Origin: an uncultured Alphaproteobacteria bacterium
GTDB taxonomy: Bacteria; Pseudomonadota; Alphaproteobacteria; Puniceispirillales; Puniceispirillaceae
NCBI GenBank assembly: GCA_913031555.1
Contig: CAJWDO010000018.1
Coordinates: forward strand, 1 to 13,192
Direction: 5' to 3'
Length of the DNA: 13,192 nt
The position numbers and the translations under genes are program-made. The notes beneath the pieces were generated by a model that saw only the letters and a program-made list of their open reading frames with translations, searched no databases and was not told where the DNA came from. Below are positions 1 to 7,082 of the stretch, in pieces; the first letter of the stretch is position 1, and each line of letters begins with the position of its first letter.

Positions 1-1401
1 TACAGTATGCCACTCTTCATCTTCATCGTCGTCGTCGTCGTCGTCGTCGTCGTCAGCACATGTAGTTGAATCTGTACCAGCGTTGTGATCGCAACAACCA
101 TGTGAGCATGGTCTATTCAATTGGTCCTCGACTCCGTCGTCAGGGTCCTCGACTTCTTCGTCGCTGCCGGGGATCCATTCAGCTTCCGGGTTCAGGGTGG
201 CGGCAATGGCGCTGGAGGATTCGGGGATGGCGACGAACGGGCCCTGCGCCAGGTTCGGCACGGCGGCGCGGCGGGTCATCCGGAACAGGGCGAAGCCGGC
301 GATCAACAGCTGGATGATCGTCAACAGGATGAAGAAGCTGGCAACGCCGAAATATTCCAGTGACAGTGCCGCAAGCGGTGATCCAAGGACCGCGCCGGCG
401 CCATTGAGCATGACAAGGCCCGATGCGGCGGCCACCATCTGGCTTGGTGTCAGGAAGTCGTTCGCATGCGCGATGAACAGCGAATAGAGTGGAAACAGTG
501 ATCCGCCATAGAAAAGCATGCAGACAAGCAGCAGCGCGAAGTCGGTACGCCCGGTCAGGGTTGCCAACGCCGCCGCGCCGCCACCCATCAGGGCAACGCC
601 AAAGATTACCACACGGCGGTCAAATCTGTCTGACAGCCGTCCCACCGGATATTGCAGCAGCAGTGCCCCGATCACCGGCGCCGTCATAAAGTAACCGACC
701 TCGGCGTTGCTCAGCCCGACCGACAGCCCATAGACGGCGCCCATGCCGAACAGCATCGAGACAGCCACCCCATTGATGGCCAGCCCGACAACGGCCAGTG
801 GCGAGACCTGTATCAGGCGGCGCAGGCTCATCCGCTCCGGTTCCTCGAAGGCGGGTGCCGTGCCAACCGACAGCAGCACCGGCACGACGGCGACTGATAC
901 CAGCACCGAGGCAAGAAGGAACAGACCGATGCTGTTCTCTCCGCCCGCACCGATCAACAGCTGGCCGATGGCAATCCCGCCCATCGAGACAATCATGTAG
1001 AGCGACAGCATCTGGCCCCGTGTCTCGTTGGTCGATTTGTCGTTCAGCCAGCTTTCGCAGACGATATACATACCGGCAAAACAGAAGCCGGTAAGAAGGC
1101 GCATCAGTGCCCAGACCACCGGATTGACAAGCGCCGCCACCACCAGCACCGCGGCCGACGCAAGCGCCGCCATGGCGCCGAAGACACGCACATGCCCGAC
1201 ATTGTCGAGAAGTCGTGGCACCAGAATCGAGCCGCAGAAGATGCCGAGGAAATAGCCCGCCATCACAAAGCCTGTGGTGATTTTGGAGAACCCGGCCTCG
1301 GTCGCCTCGGTGCCAAGCAGAACGACCTGTAGCCCGTTGCCGGACATGATCAGCAACAGGCCGAAAAACAGCGTCCAGGATGCCAAGGCGGATCTCAGCA
1401 T
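1..1401 (-). CDS. MFS transporter, 3' end outside the window, with acidic Cys/His/Asp-rich C-terminal tail
   Basis: A major facilitator superfamily inner-membrane transporter; the substrate cannot be read from the sequence. The visible 467 codons have no stop and continue past position 1. Translation gives about 12 hydrophobic segments over residues 1-390, a membrane-edge MRLLTGFCFAGMYIVCESWLN-like stretch near residues 95-115 (helix 4 region), and QYPVGRLSDRFDRR near the middle, the usual MFS loop after helix 8. This resembles the YcaD-like group. The ATG at 1401 is the first possible start, because an in-frame TGA lies at 1408-1410. After the last helix comes a long hydrophilic tail: acidic residues, then C432-x-H434-x-C436-C437-x-H439, then Asp 450-459 and EDEEWHTV at the edge. 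Family members that I recall end much earlier. It follows glnE on the same strand after a 207-bp gap, so it may have its own promoter. The fold is secure; the function of the tail is unknown. Confidence 0.88.
   Translation of the reverse strand, partial: MLRSALASWTLFFGLLLIMSGNGLQVVLLGTEATEAGFSKITTGFVMAGYFLGIFCGSILVPRLLDNVGHVRVFGAMAALASAAVLVVAALVNPVVWALMRLLTGFCFAGMYIVCESWLNDKSTNETRGQMLSLYMIVSMGGIAIGQLLIGAGGENSIGLFLLASVLVSVAVVPVLLSVGTAPAFEEPERMSLRRLIQVSPLAVVGLAINGVAVSMLFGMGAVYGLSVGLSNAEVGYFMTAPVIGALLLQYPVGRLSDRFDRRVVIFGVALMGGGAAALATLTGRTDFALLLVCMLFYGGSLFPLYSLFIAHANDFLTPSQMVAAASGLVMLNGAGAVLGSPLAALSLEYFGVASFFILLTIIQLLIAGFALFRMTRRAAVPNLAQGPFVAIPESSSAIAATLNPEAEWIPGSDEEVEDPDDGVEDQLNRPCSHGCCDHNAGTDSTTCADDDDDDDDDDEDEEWHTV
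28..54. repeat. Perfect trinucleotide repeat (GTC)9 inside the MFS gene
   Basis: Nine uninterrupted GTC triplets on the plus strand, read as GAC (Asp) codons on the minus strand in the MFS frame. One more Asp codon (GAT, 25-27) follows, making ten Asp in a row. Slippage would lengthen or shorten the Asp run without shifting the frame. Using a single Asp codon nine times is unlike the mixed GAC/GAT use elsewhere, which points to recent replication slippage. Confidence 0.9.
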
Positions 1402-1441
1402 GGCGGATCAAAGGTCCCCGTTCAGGTGCCGGAACGAATAC

Positions 1442-1468
1442 ATGAAACTTACCCGACACCGGTTTCAT
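1442..1468. repeat. Inverted repeat ATGAAAC-N13-GTTTCAT upstream of the MFS gene
   Basis: Perfect 7-bp arms at 1442-1448 and 1462-1468 with a 13-bp spacer, so half-site centres are 20 bp apart, about two helical turns. It lies 41-67 bp upstream of the MFS start, in a gap richer in A/T than the flanking genes. That is the expected shape and place for a dimeric repressor operator, but no regulator is encoded nearby and the arms are short. The rest of the 207-bp gap (1402-1608) shows no gene and no convincing rho-independent terminator. Confidence 0.3.
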
Positions 1469-1608
1469 AAATGTGAAGAAATATCATCCAACGACCGTGG
1501 CCGTATTCGCCTTCTTTGCGACCAAAAAATCGCCAAGTCTGTCCAGAAAATTCCGAAATTGGGTCGTTTTGAAGACAGAGGGTCGAATTTTGGGAATCTC
1601 GGGGAATA

Positions 1609-4548
1609 TCAGTCTGATGGCGGTGGGAAAAGTCTGTCGAACAGCGCCTCGATCCGTGTCTGGTGGCCTGTGATGCGGCCGCGCAGCGCTTCGATATCAG
1701 GGCTGTCGCAGACGGTGCAGATGAAATGCCGCGCCGGGGCTGACAGCGCCGTCGGATCTGTCGCGCTGGTGCCGACCACGAACCGCAGCGCGTGATGCAG
1801 GTCGGCATAGAGGCTTTCCGCCGTGACAAGCGTCTCGGCATCATCAGGCGTTATCCGGCCAACCTCGACAAGGTGGTTGAGGATGCTGTCCACCGGCAGG
1901 GCGCTGTTGCTGAACAGATCGGCGCTCAACAGTCGTAAGGCCTGGACCAGAATATCAAGTTCGCTGATGCCGCCGGGACGCTTTCGGAGCTGCCATTCAC
2001 TGGCCTCGCCATAATTGTCACGAAGCCGCCGGCGCATTTCATGAAGTGGCCTGGCGATGGTCTCATATGGCAGCGGTGTGGTACGGGCCGCCGCCAGGCT
2101 GTCGATGGCCGCGGCCCCGCATGACGCGGCCGGTGTGACCAGTCGCGCCTTGCCCAGCGCCAGCTTTTCCCAGAGCCAGGCCTCGTCTCGGTAGTAGGTG
2201 GTCAGGCGTGCCAGTGACGGGGCAAGTCCCGATTTTTCACCATCGGGGCGAAGCCGCAGGTCGACGGTGAACAGCTTGCCTTCGCCCGTGGCGCCGCCAA
2301 GCCAGTTCGCCAAAGTCTGCGCCAATCTTGTGAAATAGCTGCTGGCGCCAAGGCTGCGCCTTCCATCCTCGATGCCGGTTGAGGCCACCCCCTCCGGCGC
2401 GTCCCAGACAAAGACAAGGTCGAGGTCGGATGTCGCCGTCAGATCGCCAAGCCCGAGTCGTCCCATGGCAAGCACCGCCAGGTCGCCGTCGATCATCCCA
2501 TGACGGCGCTGCATGTCGGCGATGGCCAGATCCCGGATCACGCGAATAGTGGCCTCGGCGATGTTGGCAAGCGCAGCGCCGAGCGCCCGCCGGTCGGCAA
2601 CCGAGCTGAGATGCTGCACCTCGGCGCGAAACTGCCGTTCACGGGTGACACGCGTCACCGTATCAAGAGCCAGTTCGGTTTGTTGGCCGGTGATCGCGGC
2701 ACGAAGCTCGGATTCAAGCTCGTCGGCGGCGGGAAGTGGTTCGAAGAAGGCGGCAAACAGCACCAGATCGAACAGCGTCGGATGACGCCGCAGTCTTTCG
2801 CCAAGGCGTGGCGAGAGAACGAGGATATCACCAAGAAGCCTTGTCAGGTCACGGTTGTGATCCAATAGCGAGAAGATTTGCACGCTTGCTGGCAGGCCTT
2901 CAACGAAGTCGGCAAAACCGGCAAATGCCGTGTCGGGGTCCTGTGCGCCTGACAGGTGCGACAGCATCGACGGCATGATCCGCGACAGCAGGGTGCGGGC
3001 CCGCTCGCCGCGGGTGGCGGCGATCCTGCCGGCCATCCAGCCCGACAGCACGGCGGCGATGTCGGCCGGGCGCTGAAAGCCATGCGAGTCAAGCCAGCCG
3101 GCCAACCTGTCCTCATCACCAAACAGCGGCGCGTCTGTCGATGTGTCCTCAGGTGGCTTTACGGATCCGCCCCCGGATCCATCCGTGATCTCCTCGAACA
3201 GCCGGTGCGAAGTGTTGGTCGCAACCCCGTCCAGAACCTGCCCCAGCGCGGCAAGAAAACTCTTCGCCTCCTTATGGCCCATGAAACGTGCTGTTTCGTC
3301 GATGCCGTCCATTGTTTTCGGCAATGTGTGTGTCTGCGCGTCGCCCAGCATCTGGAGGCGATGTTCAGCGCGGCGCAGCGCCAGATATAGGGTGCCAAGG
3401 CTGTCGCGCTGGTCGGGCGTGATCCAACCCTGCGCAGCCAGTGCCTGAAGCGCTGGCAAGGTACTGCGGGCGCGAAGCGCCGGTGCCCTGCCGCCGCCGA
3501 CAAGCTGCAACACATGTGTCAGGAATTCGATGCTGCGGATGCCGTTCGGGCCGGTCTTGAGATTATAGCCTTCCCAGCCAAGGCCGGCAGTCGGTCGGCG
3601 CAGCATCATCTTCATGTCATCCATGACCGTGTAATCCAGGGTCCGTCGCCAGATGAAGGGCTGGATGTCGGCCAGAAAAACCTGACCCATTTCGATATCG
3701 CCGGCGATTGGCCGGGCGCGGATGAAGGCGGCGCGCTCCCATGTCCGTGCAATGGATTCGTAATAGCCGATGGCTGCCTCGCGCTGGATGCTGACGGCGG
3801 TGGCCCCGGGATCCGGTCGAAGCCGTAGATCGCCCCGCCAGCCAATGCCGTCGCGCGTGGCGCTCGACAGCAGCCTGACGAGCGCGCGCGCCATGTCGAC
3901 ATAGAAACGTTGGCTTGAGTCACGGTCGGCCATCGGGTTGTCGATGGGATCGTGAAGCACCACAAGGTCGATATCCGACGAATAGTTCAGCTCGCCGGCC
4001 CCAAGCTTGCCAAGTGCCAGCACGCTCCACCCGCATCCCGCGCCGCCATTTCTCGTCAACGTGTCGGTATCGGCGATCTGTTCTCGCCGCACCGCTTGGC
4101 GAAACAGCCAGGTCACGGCACAGCGCACCGCGGCATCGGCAGCATCACTCAGCCAACGCATCTGCCTCTCGACATCATCGCATCCGGCCATGTCGGCAAG
4201 AACTACGCACAGGGCGCTCCGCTGGCGCAGCCGGCGAAGTGCGGCCATCATCTGCTGTTCATTGCCGATTGTCTCGGCATCACGCTCACAGGTTTCGATG
4301 GCGGCACGAATTTCCGCCGCGCCGCCACCGGTCGGGACGGTGGCGAGCAGGTCGGGATGCGCGCGCGCCAATGTCTGAAGGTGCCGCGAATGCGCCAGAA
4401 TGGTGGCAAGTTGCGCCGGTTGAAGGGGGGCGTCTTCAGTTACATACTGGCGGACCTGTTCCGTGAGCTTGGAAAGAATGGTGGCATGGCCGGCAAGCGG
4501 CAGCGCGGTACCGGCAACCGGCGGCAATATGTGCGGTCTCTTTGTCAT
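1609..4548 (-). CDS. glnE: Bifunctional glutamine-synthetase adenylyltransferase/adenylyl-removing enzyme
   Basis: GlnE attaches AMP to glutamine synthetase and removes it, switching the enzyme off or on in response to the PII protein and glutamine. The protein has the two-nucleotidyltransferase layout of the family. With numbering from the TTG at 4566, the N-terminal (removing) domain carries GAGELNYSSDID at about 189-200 and DLRLRPDP at about 246-253; the C-terminal (adenylylating) domain carries GLGDLTATSDLD at about 705-716 and VDLRLRPDG at about 768-776. Both D-x-D metal pairs are intact. Length (979-985 residues) fits the family. I prefer the ATG at 4548; a TTG at 4566 would add six residues, and neither has a clear Shine-Dalgarno sequence. 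It lies 74 bp downstream of the MATE gene on the same strand, possibly co-transcribed. The helper motifs after each active site are slightly divergent (NGIRSIEF and GGISELDIL). Confidence 0.96.
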   Translation of the reverse strand: MTKRPHILPPVAGTALPLAGHATILSKLTEQVRQYVTEDAPLQPAQLATILAHSRHLQTLARAHPDLLATVPTGGGAAEIRAAIETCERDAETIGNEQQMMAALRRLRQRSALCVVLADMAGCDDVERQMRWLSDAADAAVRCAVTWLFRQAVRREQIADTDTLTRNGGAGCGWSVLALGKLGAGELNYSSDIDLVVLHDPIDNPMADRDSSQRFYVDMARALVRLLSSATRDGIGWRGDLRLRPDPGATAVSIQREAAIGYYESIARTWERAAFIRARPIAGDIEMGQVFLADIQPFIWRRTLDYTVMDDMKMMLRRPTAGLGWEGYNLKTGPNGIRSIEFLTHVLQLVGGGRAPALRARSTLPALQALAAQGWITPDQRDSLGTLYLALRRAEHRLQMLGDAQTHTLPKTMDGIDETARFMGHKEAKSFLAALGQVLDGVATNTSHRLFEEITDGSGGGSVKPPEDTSTDAPLFGDEDRLAGWLDSHGFQRPADIAAVLSGWMAGRIAATRGERARTLLSRIMPSMLSHLSGAQDPDTAFAGFADFVEGLPASVQIFSLLDHNRDLTRLLGDILVLSPRLGERLRRHPTLFDLVLFAAFFEPLPAADELESELRAAITGQQTELALDTVTRVTRERQFRAEVQHLSSVADRRALGAALANIAEATIRVIRDLAIADMQRRHGMIDGDLAVLAMGRLGLGDLTATSDLDLVFVWDAPEGVASTGIEDGRRSLGASSYFTRLAQTLANWLGGATGEGKLFTVDLRLRPDGEKSGLAPSLARLTTYYRDEAWLWEKLALGKARLVTPAASCGAAAIDSLAAARTTPLPYETIARPLHEMRRRLRDNYGEASEWQLRKRPGGISELDILVQALRLLSADLFSNSALPVDSILNHLVEVGRITPDDAETLVTAESLYADLHHALRFVVGTSATDPTALSAPARHFICTVCDSPDIEALRGRITGHQTRIEALFDRLFPPPSD

Positions 4549-4622
4549 TGGCACCAGAATACCCAAAGCAATCTTATTGGCAAAATGCGGGTGGTCGTTC
4601 GGCTGTCGACGCGCGCTATCTG

Positions 4623-6020
4623 TCAGGCGGCGAGGATCGGTCCGCCGTCGCGAACCCGCCGCATCGCCCGGTGCATGCGAAGGCTGAGAAACAGCGCTGC
4701 CACCGTCAGTCCCAGCAGCAGTCCACCCCAGACGCCTGTCGGGCCAAGGCCGAAGGTGAAGCCGAATACGGCACCTGCGCCAACACCGGTGATCCAGAAG
4801 CTGGCGATGGCGATGGTTCCCGGCATGCGCGTGTCGTTGAGTCCCCGCAGAATCGACATGGCGATGGCCTGCAGCCCGTCCGGCACCTGGAACAGCGCGG
4901 TCAGCAGCATCATCGGCAGTGCCAGCGCCATCACCTCGGCATACATGGCATCACCGCTGTCGAGGAAGATGCCGACAAGGAATTGCGGCCAGATCAGCAG
5001 GATCAGCGTTGTCGCAAGTGTCGCCCCGATACCAAGCCAGAAGCTTGCGCTGGCGCTTCGCGACAGGTTCATACGATCCCCGGCACCGGCGAAATTGCCG
5101 ACGCGGATGGTGCTGGCCTGCGCGATGGCGATCGGCACCATGAAGAACACTGCCGCCAGCAGATTGGTGATCGCCGCCGCGGCAAGGCCGGCGATGCTGA
5201 ACAGTCCGATGAGGAAGGTCACGGCGATGAACATGCCGGCCTCGGCGACGATGGTCAGGCCAATCGGCACACCGATGCGAAGCAGCCTGACGGTCAGCCC
5301 CCAATCCATCATCCACAGCCGCCTGAACGGCCTGCCATCCCGGAATGGTGGCACGAGGGCGATATAGGCAATCAGCCCCGCGCACAGAAGCACATAGACA
5401 ATCGAGGTTGCCAGCGCCACGCCGGCGAGCCCCATTTCCGGCAGCGGGCCGATTCCCGACACGAACGCCTCGTTCAGCGCGATATTGGCGGCAAGCGCCA
5501 GCAGCACCGCGATCACCTGCGGCAGCGGTCGCTGGTGCGAGATAATATACTGCCGAAGGACGAAGGACAGGAACATGAACGGCATGCCGAAACTCGACCA
5601 GATCAGGAATGGCTCGCCAATCCGCGCAAGGTCGGGATCCTGCCCAAGTGCCACCAGCACCTCTTCGCCGACAAACAGCAGTGGCACCGCAATCATGCCA
5701 AGCGTGAAGGCGACCGCCATGCCCTGGCGAAAGGCGCGGCGGACCTGGCGTTCATCGCCGGAACCTATGCCCTGCGCCACCAGCGGGCCGACGGCCAGCG
5801 AAATGCCGAGGGCGAGAAAATAGAGCGGCTGGTAGTAGCGTGAGGCGAGCGCGCCGGCGGCAAGGCTGATGCTGTCGATCTGGCCCATGGCGATTGTATC
5901 GCTTGTCCAGATACCGATGGTCGCCAGCTGCCCGATGATCAGCGGCACCGCCAGCCGCGCGTTCCAGCGCAGATGGTCGCGCCAGCTCAGCGCCTGACGG
6001 CCGGGATCGGGGTGGCTCAT
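4623..6020 (-). CDS. MATE-family multidrug/toxin efflux transporter
   Basis: A 465-residue inner-membrane antiporter of the MATE (NorM/DinF-like) family, which exports cationic or other small molecules in exchange for Na+ or H+; the substrate here is unknown. Evidence is about 12 hydrophobic helices in two similar halves, the early segment LAVPLIIGQLATIGIWTSDTI followed by LAAGALASRYYQ, and VGPLVAQGIGSGDERQVRR in the first cytoplasmic loop, which is characteristic of the family. The ATG at 6020 is preferred over an upstream in-frame start at 6083, because AGAGGA sits about five bases before it and the longer version adds an atypical Arg/Cys-rich stretch. The gene is divergent from rlmE across 141 bp and lies upstream of glnE and the MFS gene. 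I see no linked regulator that would tell the substrate. Confidence 0.93.
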   Translation of the reverse strand: MSHPDPGRQALSWRDHLRWNARLAVPLIIGQLATIGIWTSDTIAMGQIDSISLAAGALASRYYQPLYFLALGISLAVGPLVAQGIGSGDERQVRRAFRQGMAVAFTLGMIAVPLLFVGEEVLVALGQDPDLARIGEPFLIWSSFGMPFMFLSFVLRQYIISHQRPLPQVIAVLLALAANIALNEAFVSGIGPLPEMGLAGVALATSIVYVLLCAGLIAYIALVPPFRDGRPFRRLWMMDWGLTVRLLRIGVPIGLTIVAEAGMFIAVTFLIGLFSIAGLAAAAITNLLAAVFFMVPIAIAQASTIRVGNFAGAGDRMNLSRSASASFWLGIGATLATTLILLIWPQFLVGIFLDSGDAMYAEVMALALPMMLLTALFQVPDGLQAIAMSILRGLNDTRMPGTIAIASFWITGVGAGAVFGFTFGLGPTGVWGGLLLGLTVAALFLSLRMHRAMRRVRDGGPILAA

Positions 6021-6068
6021 GAAGTCCTCTGAAGACTGCCGACAGGACAGCCCGAAAAGCCAGACGGA

Positions 6069-6083
6069 ATGTCGACATGTCAA
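6069..6083. promoter_or_regulatory. Overlapping palindromes and a consensus-like -35 box (TTGACA, minus strand) upstream of the MATE gene
   Basis: ATGTCGACAT (6069-6078) is a perfect 10-bp palindrome. GACATGTC (6074-6081) is a second perfect palindrome overlapping it. On the minus strand 6083-6078 reads TTGACA, a consensus -35 box facing the MATE gene. The matching -10 position, around 6060-6055, reads only GCTTTT, so the promoter call is weak. A palindrome overlapping a -35 box would suit a repressor site, which is inference. Confidence 0.25.
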
Positions 6084-6093
6084 AATGCGTGTG

Positions 6094-6122
6094 ATTGTGG
6101 TATCCGCGTAGGTTATTGTGGT
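6094..6122. repeat. Direct repeat ATTGTGGT x2, 21 bp apart, in the divergent intergenic region
   Basis: Identical 8-mers at 6094-6101 and 6115-6122 start 21 bp apart, two helical turns, so both copies face the same side of the DNA. They lie 40-68 bp upstream of rlmE and 74-102 bp upstream of the MATE start. They could be half-sites for a regulator binding head-to-tail. I could not fit a good -35/-10 pair for rlmE around them. Confidence 0.3.
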
Positions 6123-6161
6123 GCAAAGATCTGACGGGCCATCTCGTCATGGAAGCAGGAT

Positions 6162-6989
6162 ATGCCAAGGAAGCCAGCCGGACGAACCTCGACACGCGGT
6201 CCCTCGGGGCGAAGCTATCGCAATGATACGGGCCTGACTCGCAAACCGAAAAAGATGCGTGGTCGCAAACCGTCTTCCCAGCGCTGGCTGACACGCCAGT
6301 TGAACGACCCGTTTGTCGCGCAGGCGAAATCGCGCGGGTTCCGGTCGCGCGCGGCGCTGAAGCTGGAACAGATTGATGATCGCTATGAAATGCTGAAGCC
6401 CGGCATGGCGATTGTCGATCTGGGATGCGCGCCGGGTGGCTGGCTGCAGGTGACGGCGGATCGGATCCGGCTTGGCGGCGGCAAGGCCAAACTTGTCGGG
6501 ATCGACCTTCTGGAAACCGACATTCTGGACGGGGTCGATATCTTTGTCGGCGACATGACCGACCCGGTGATGATCGACAAGGTTCGTGCCGCCGTCGGTG
6601 GTCGCGCTCATGGGGTGCTGAGCGATATGGCAGCGGCGACAACGGGCCACCGCCCGACGGACCATCTTCGTACGACGGCGCTTCTCGAGTCCGCGCTGGA
6701 TTTCGCCATCGAGGTGCTGGTCGAGGATGGTTTCTTCGTCGCCAAATGTTTCCGCGGCGGGGCGGAGCGAAGCGTGCTGGACCTCATGCAGGCGAATTTC
6801 CAGACCGTGCGGCATGTAAAGCCGGCGGCAAGCCGCCAGGAATCTGTGGAAAGCTATGTTCTTGCCACCGGATTTCATGGAACTGGCGGGCGTGTTGTTG
6901 AGACCGAGGATGGTGGCGGTGACGACGGTGGTGGCGACCATCCGGACGCGCTCCCTCCGGGCGCGCCGGGCGGCTACTCGCCGATCTAG
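6162..6989 (+). CDS. rlmE: 23S rRNA (uridine-2'-O)-methyltransferase, FtsJ/RlmE family
   Basis: RlmE methylates the 2'-OH of U2552 in the A-loop of 23S rRNA, helping large-subunit maturation. The SAM site is DLGCAPGGW (86-94) and the K-D-K-E catalytic tetrad is visible: K67 in RAALKL, D155 in LSDMA, K195 in FVAKCF and E230 in SVESYV. The protein is 275 residues against 209 in E. coli. The extra length is a basic N-terminal segment of about 45 residues (RKPKKMRGRK) and a Gly/Asp/Pro-rich C-terminal tail after about residue 245 (GGGDDGGGDH). N-terminal basic extensions are common in alphaproteobacterial RlmE. The ATG at 6162 has GGAAG six bases upstream. It precedes guaB by 93 bp and is divergent from the MATE gene. 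Confidence 0.95.
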   Translation: MPRKPAGRTSTRGPSGRSYRNDTGLTRKPKKMRGRKPSSQRWLTRQLNDPFVAQAKSRGFRSRAALKLEQIDDRYEMLKPGMAIVDLGCAPGGWLQVTADRIRLGGGKAKLVGIDLLETDILDGVDIFVGDMTDPVMIDKVRAAVGGRAHGVLSDMAAATTGHRPTDHLRTTALLESALDFAIEVLVEDGFFVAKCFRGGAERSVLDLMQANFQTVRHVKPAASRQESVESYVLATGFHGTGGRVVETEDGGGDDGGGDHPDALPPGAPGGYSPI

Positions 6990-7045
6990 CCGTTTCGCCC
7001 CACGACTGGCTCATTTTGGGGGTACCTTTCTTGCCGGCCCTCAGA

Positions 7046-7051
7046 TATAGT
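7046..7051 (+). promoter_or_regulatory. Possible -10 box (TATAGT) for guaB
   Basis: TATAGT sits 32 bp before the guaB ATG in the 93-bp rlmE-guaB gap and would give a leader of about 25 nt. No good -35 box lies at the right spacing (around 7023-7028 reads TACCTT), so an activator-dependent promoter or simple read-through from rlmE are both possible. I see no convincing terminator in the gap. Confidence 0.25.
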
Positions 7052-7082
7052 GCGGCGCCACCGGACAGGCGGAAGGCACCCC

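Noticed and set aside
620..1468. Minus-strand 282-codon frame overlapping the MFS gene in another frame
   Set aside because: The transporter frame has clear helices and family motifs; this one is its frame-shifted shadow.
3952..5843. Two long plus-strand open frames (471 and 433 codons) opposite glnE and the MATE gene
   Set aside because: Both are antisense to clear genes, overlap each other, and show shadow-type composition rich in Arg, Ser, His and Gln.
6147..6941. Minus-strand 264-codon frame opposite rlmE
   Set aside because: The opposite strand encodes a complete RlmE with all catalytic residues; the minus frame has no recognisable motif.
7000..7082. Purine riboswitch in front of guaB
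   Set aside because: The 93-bp gap is too short and lacks the stems and conserved core bases of known guanine or related riboswitches.
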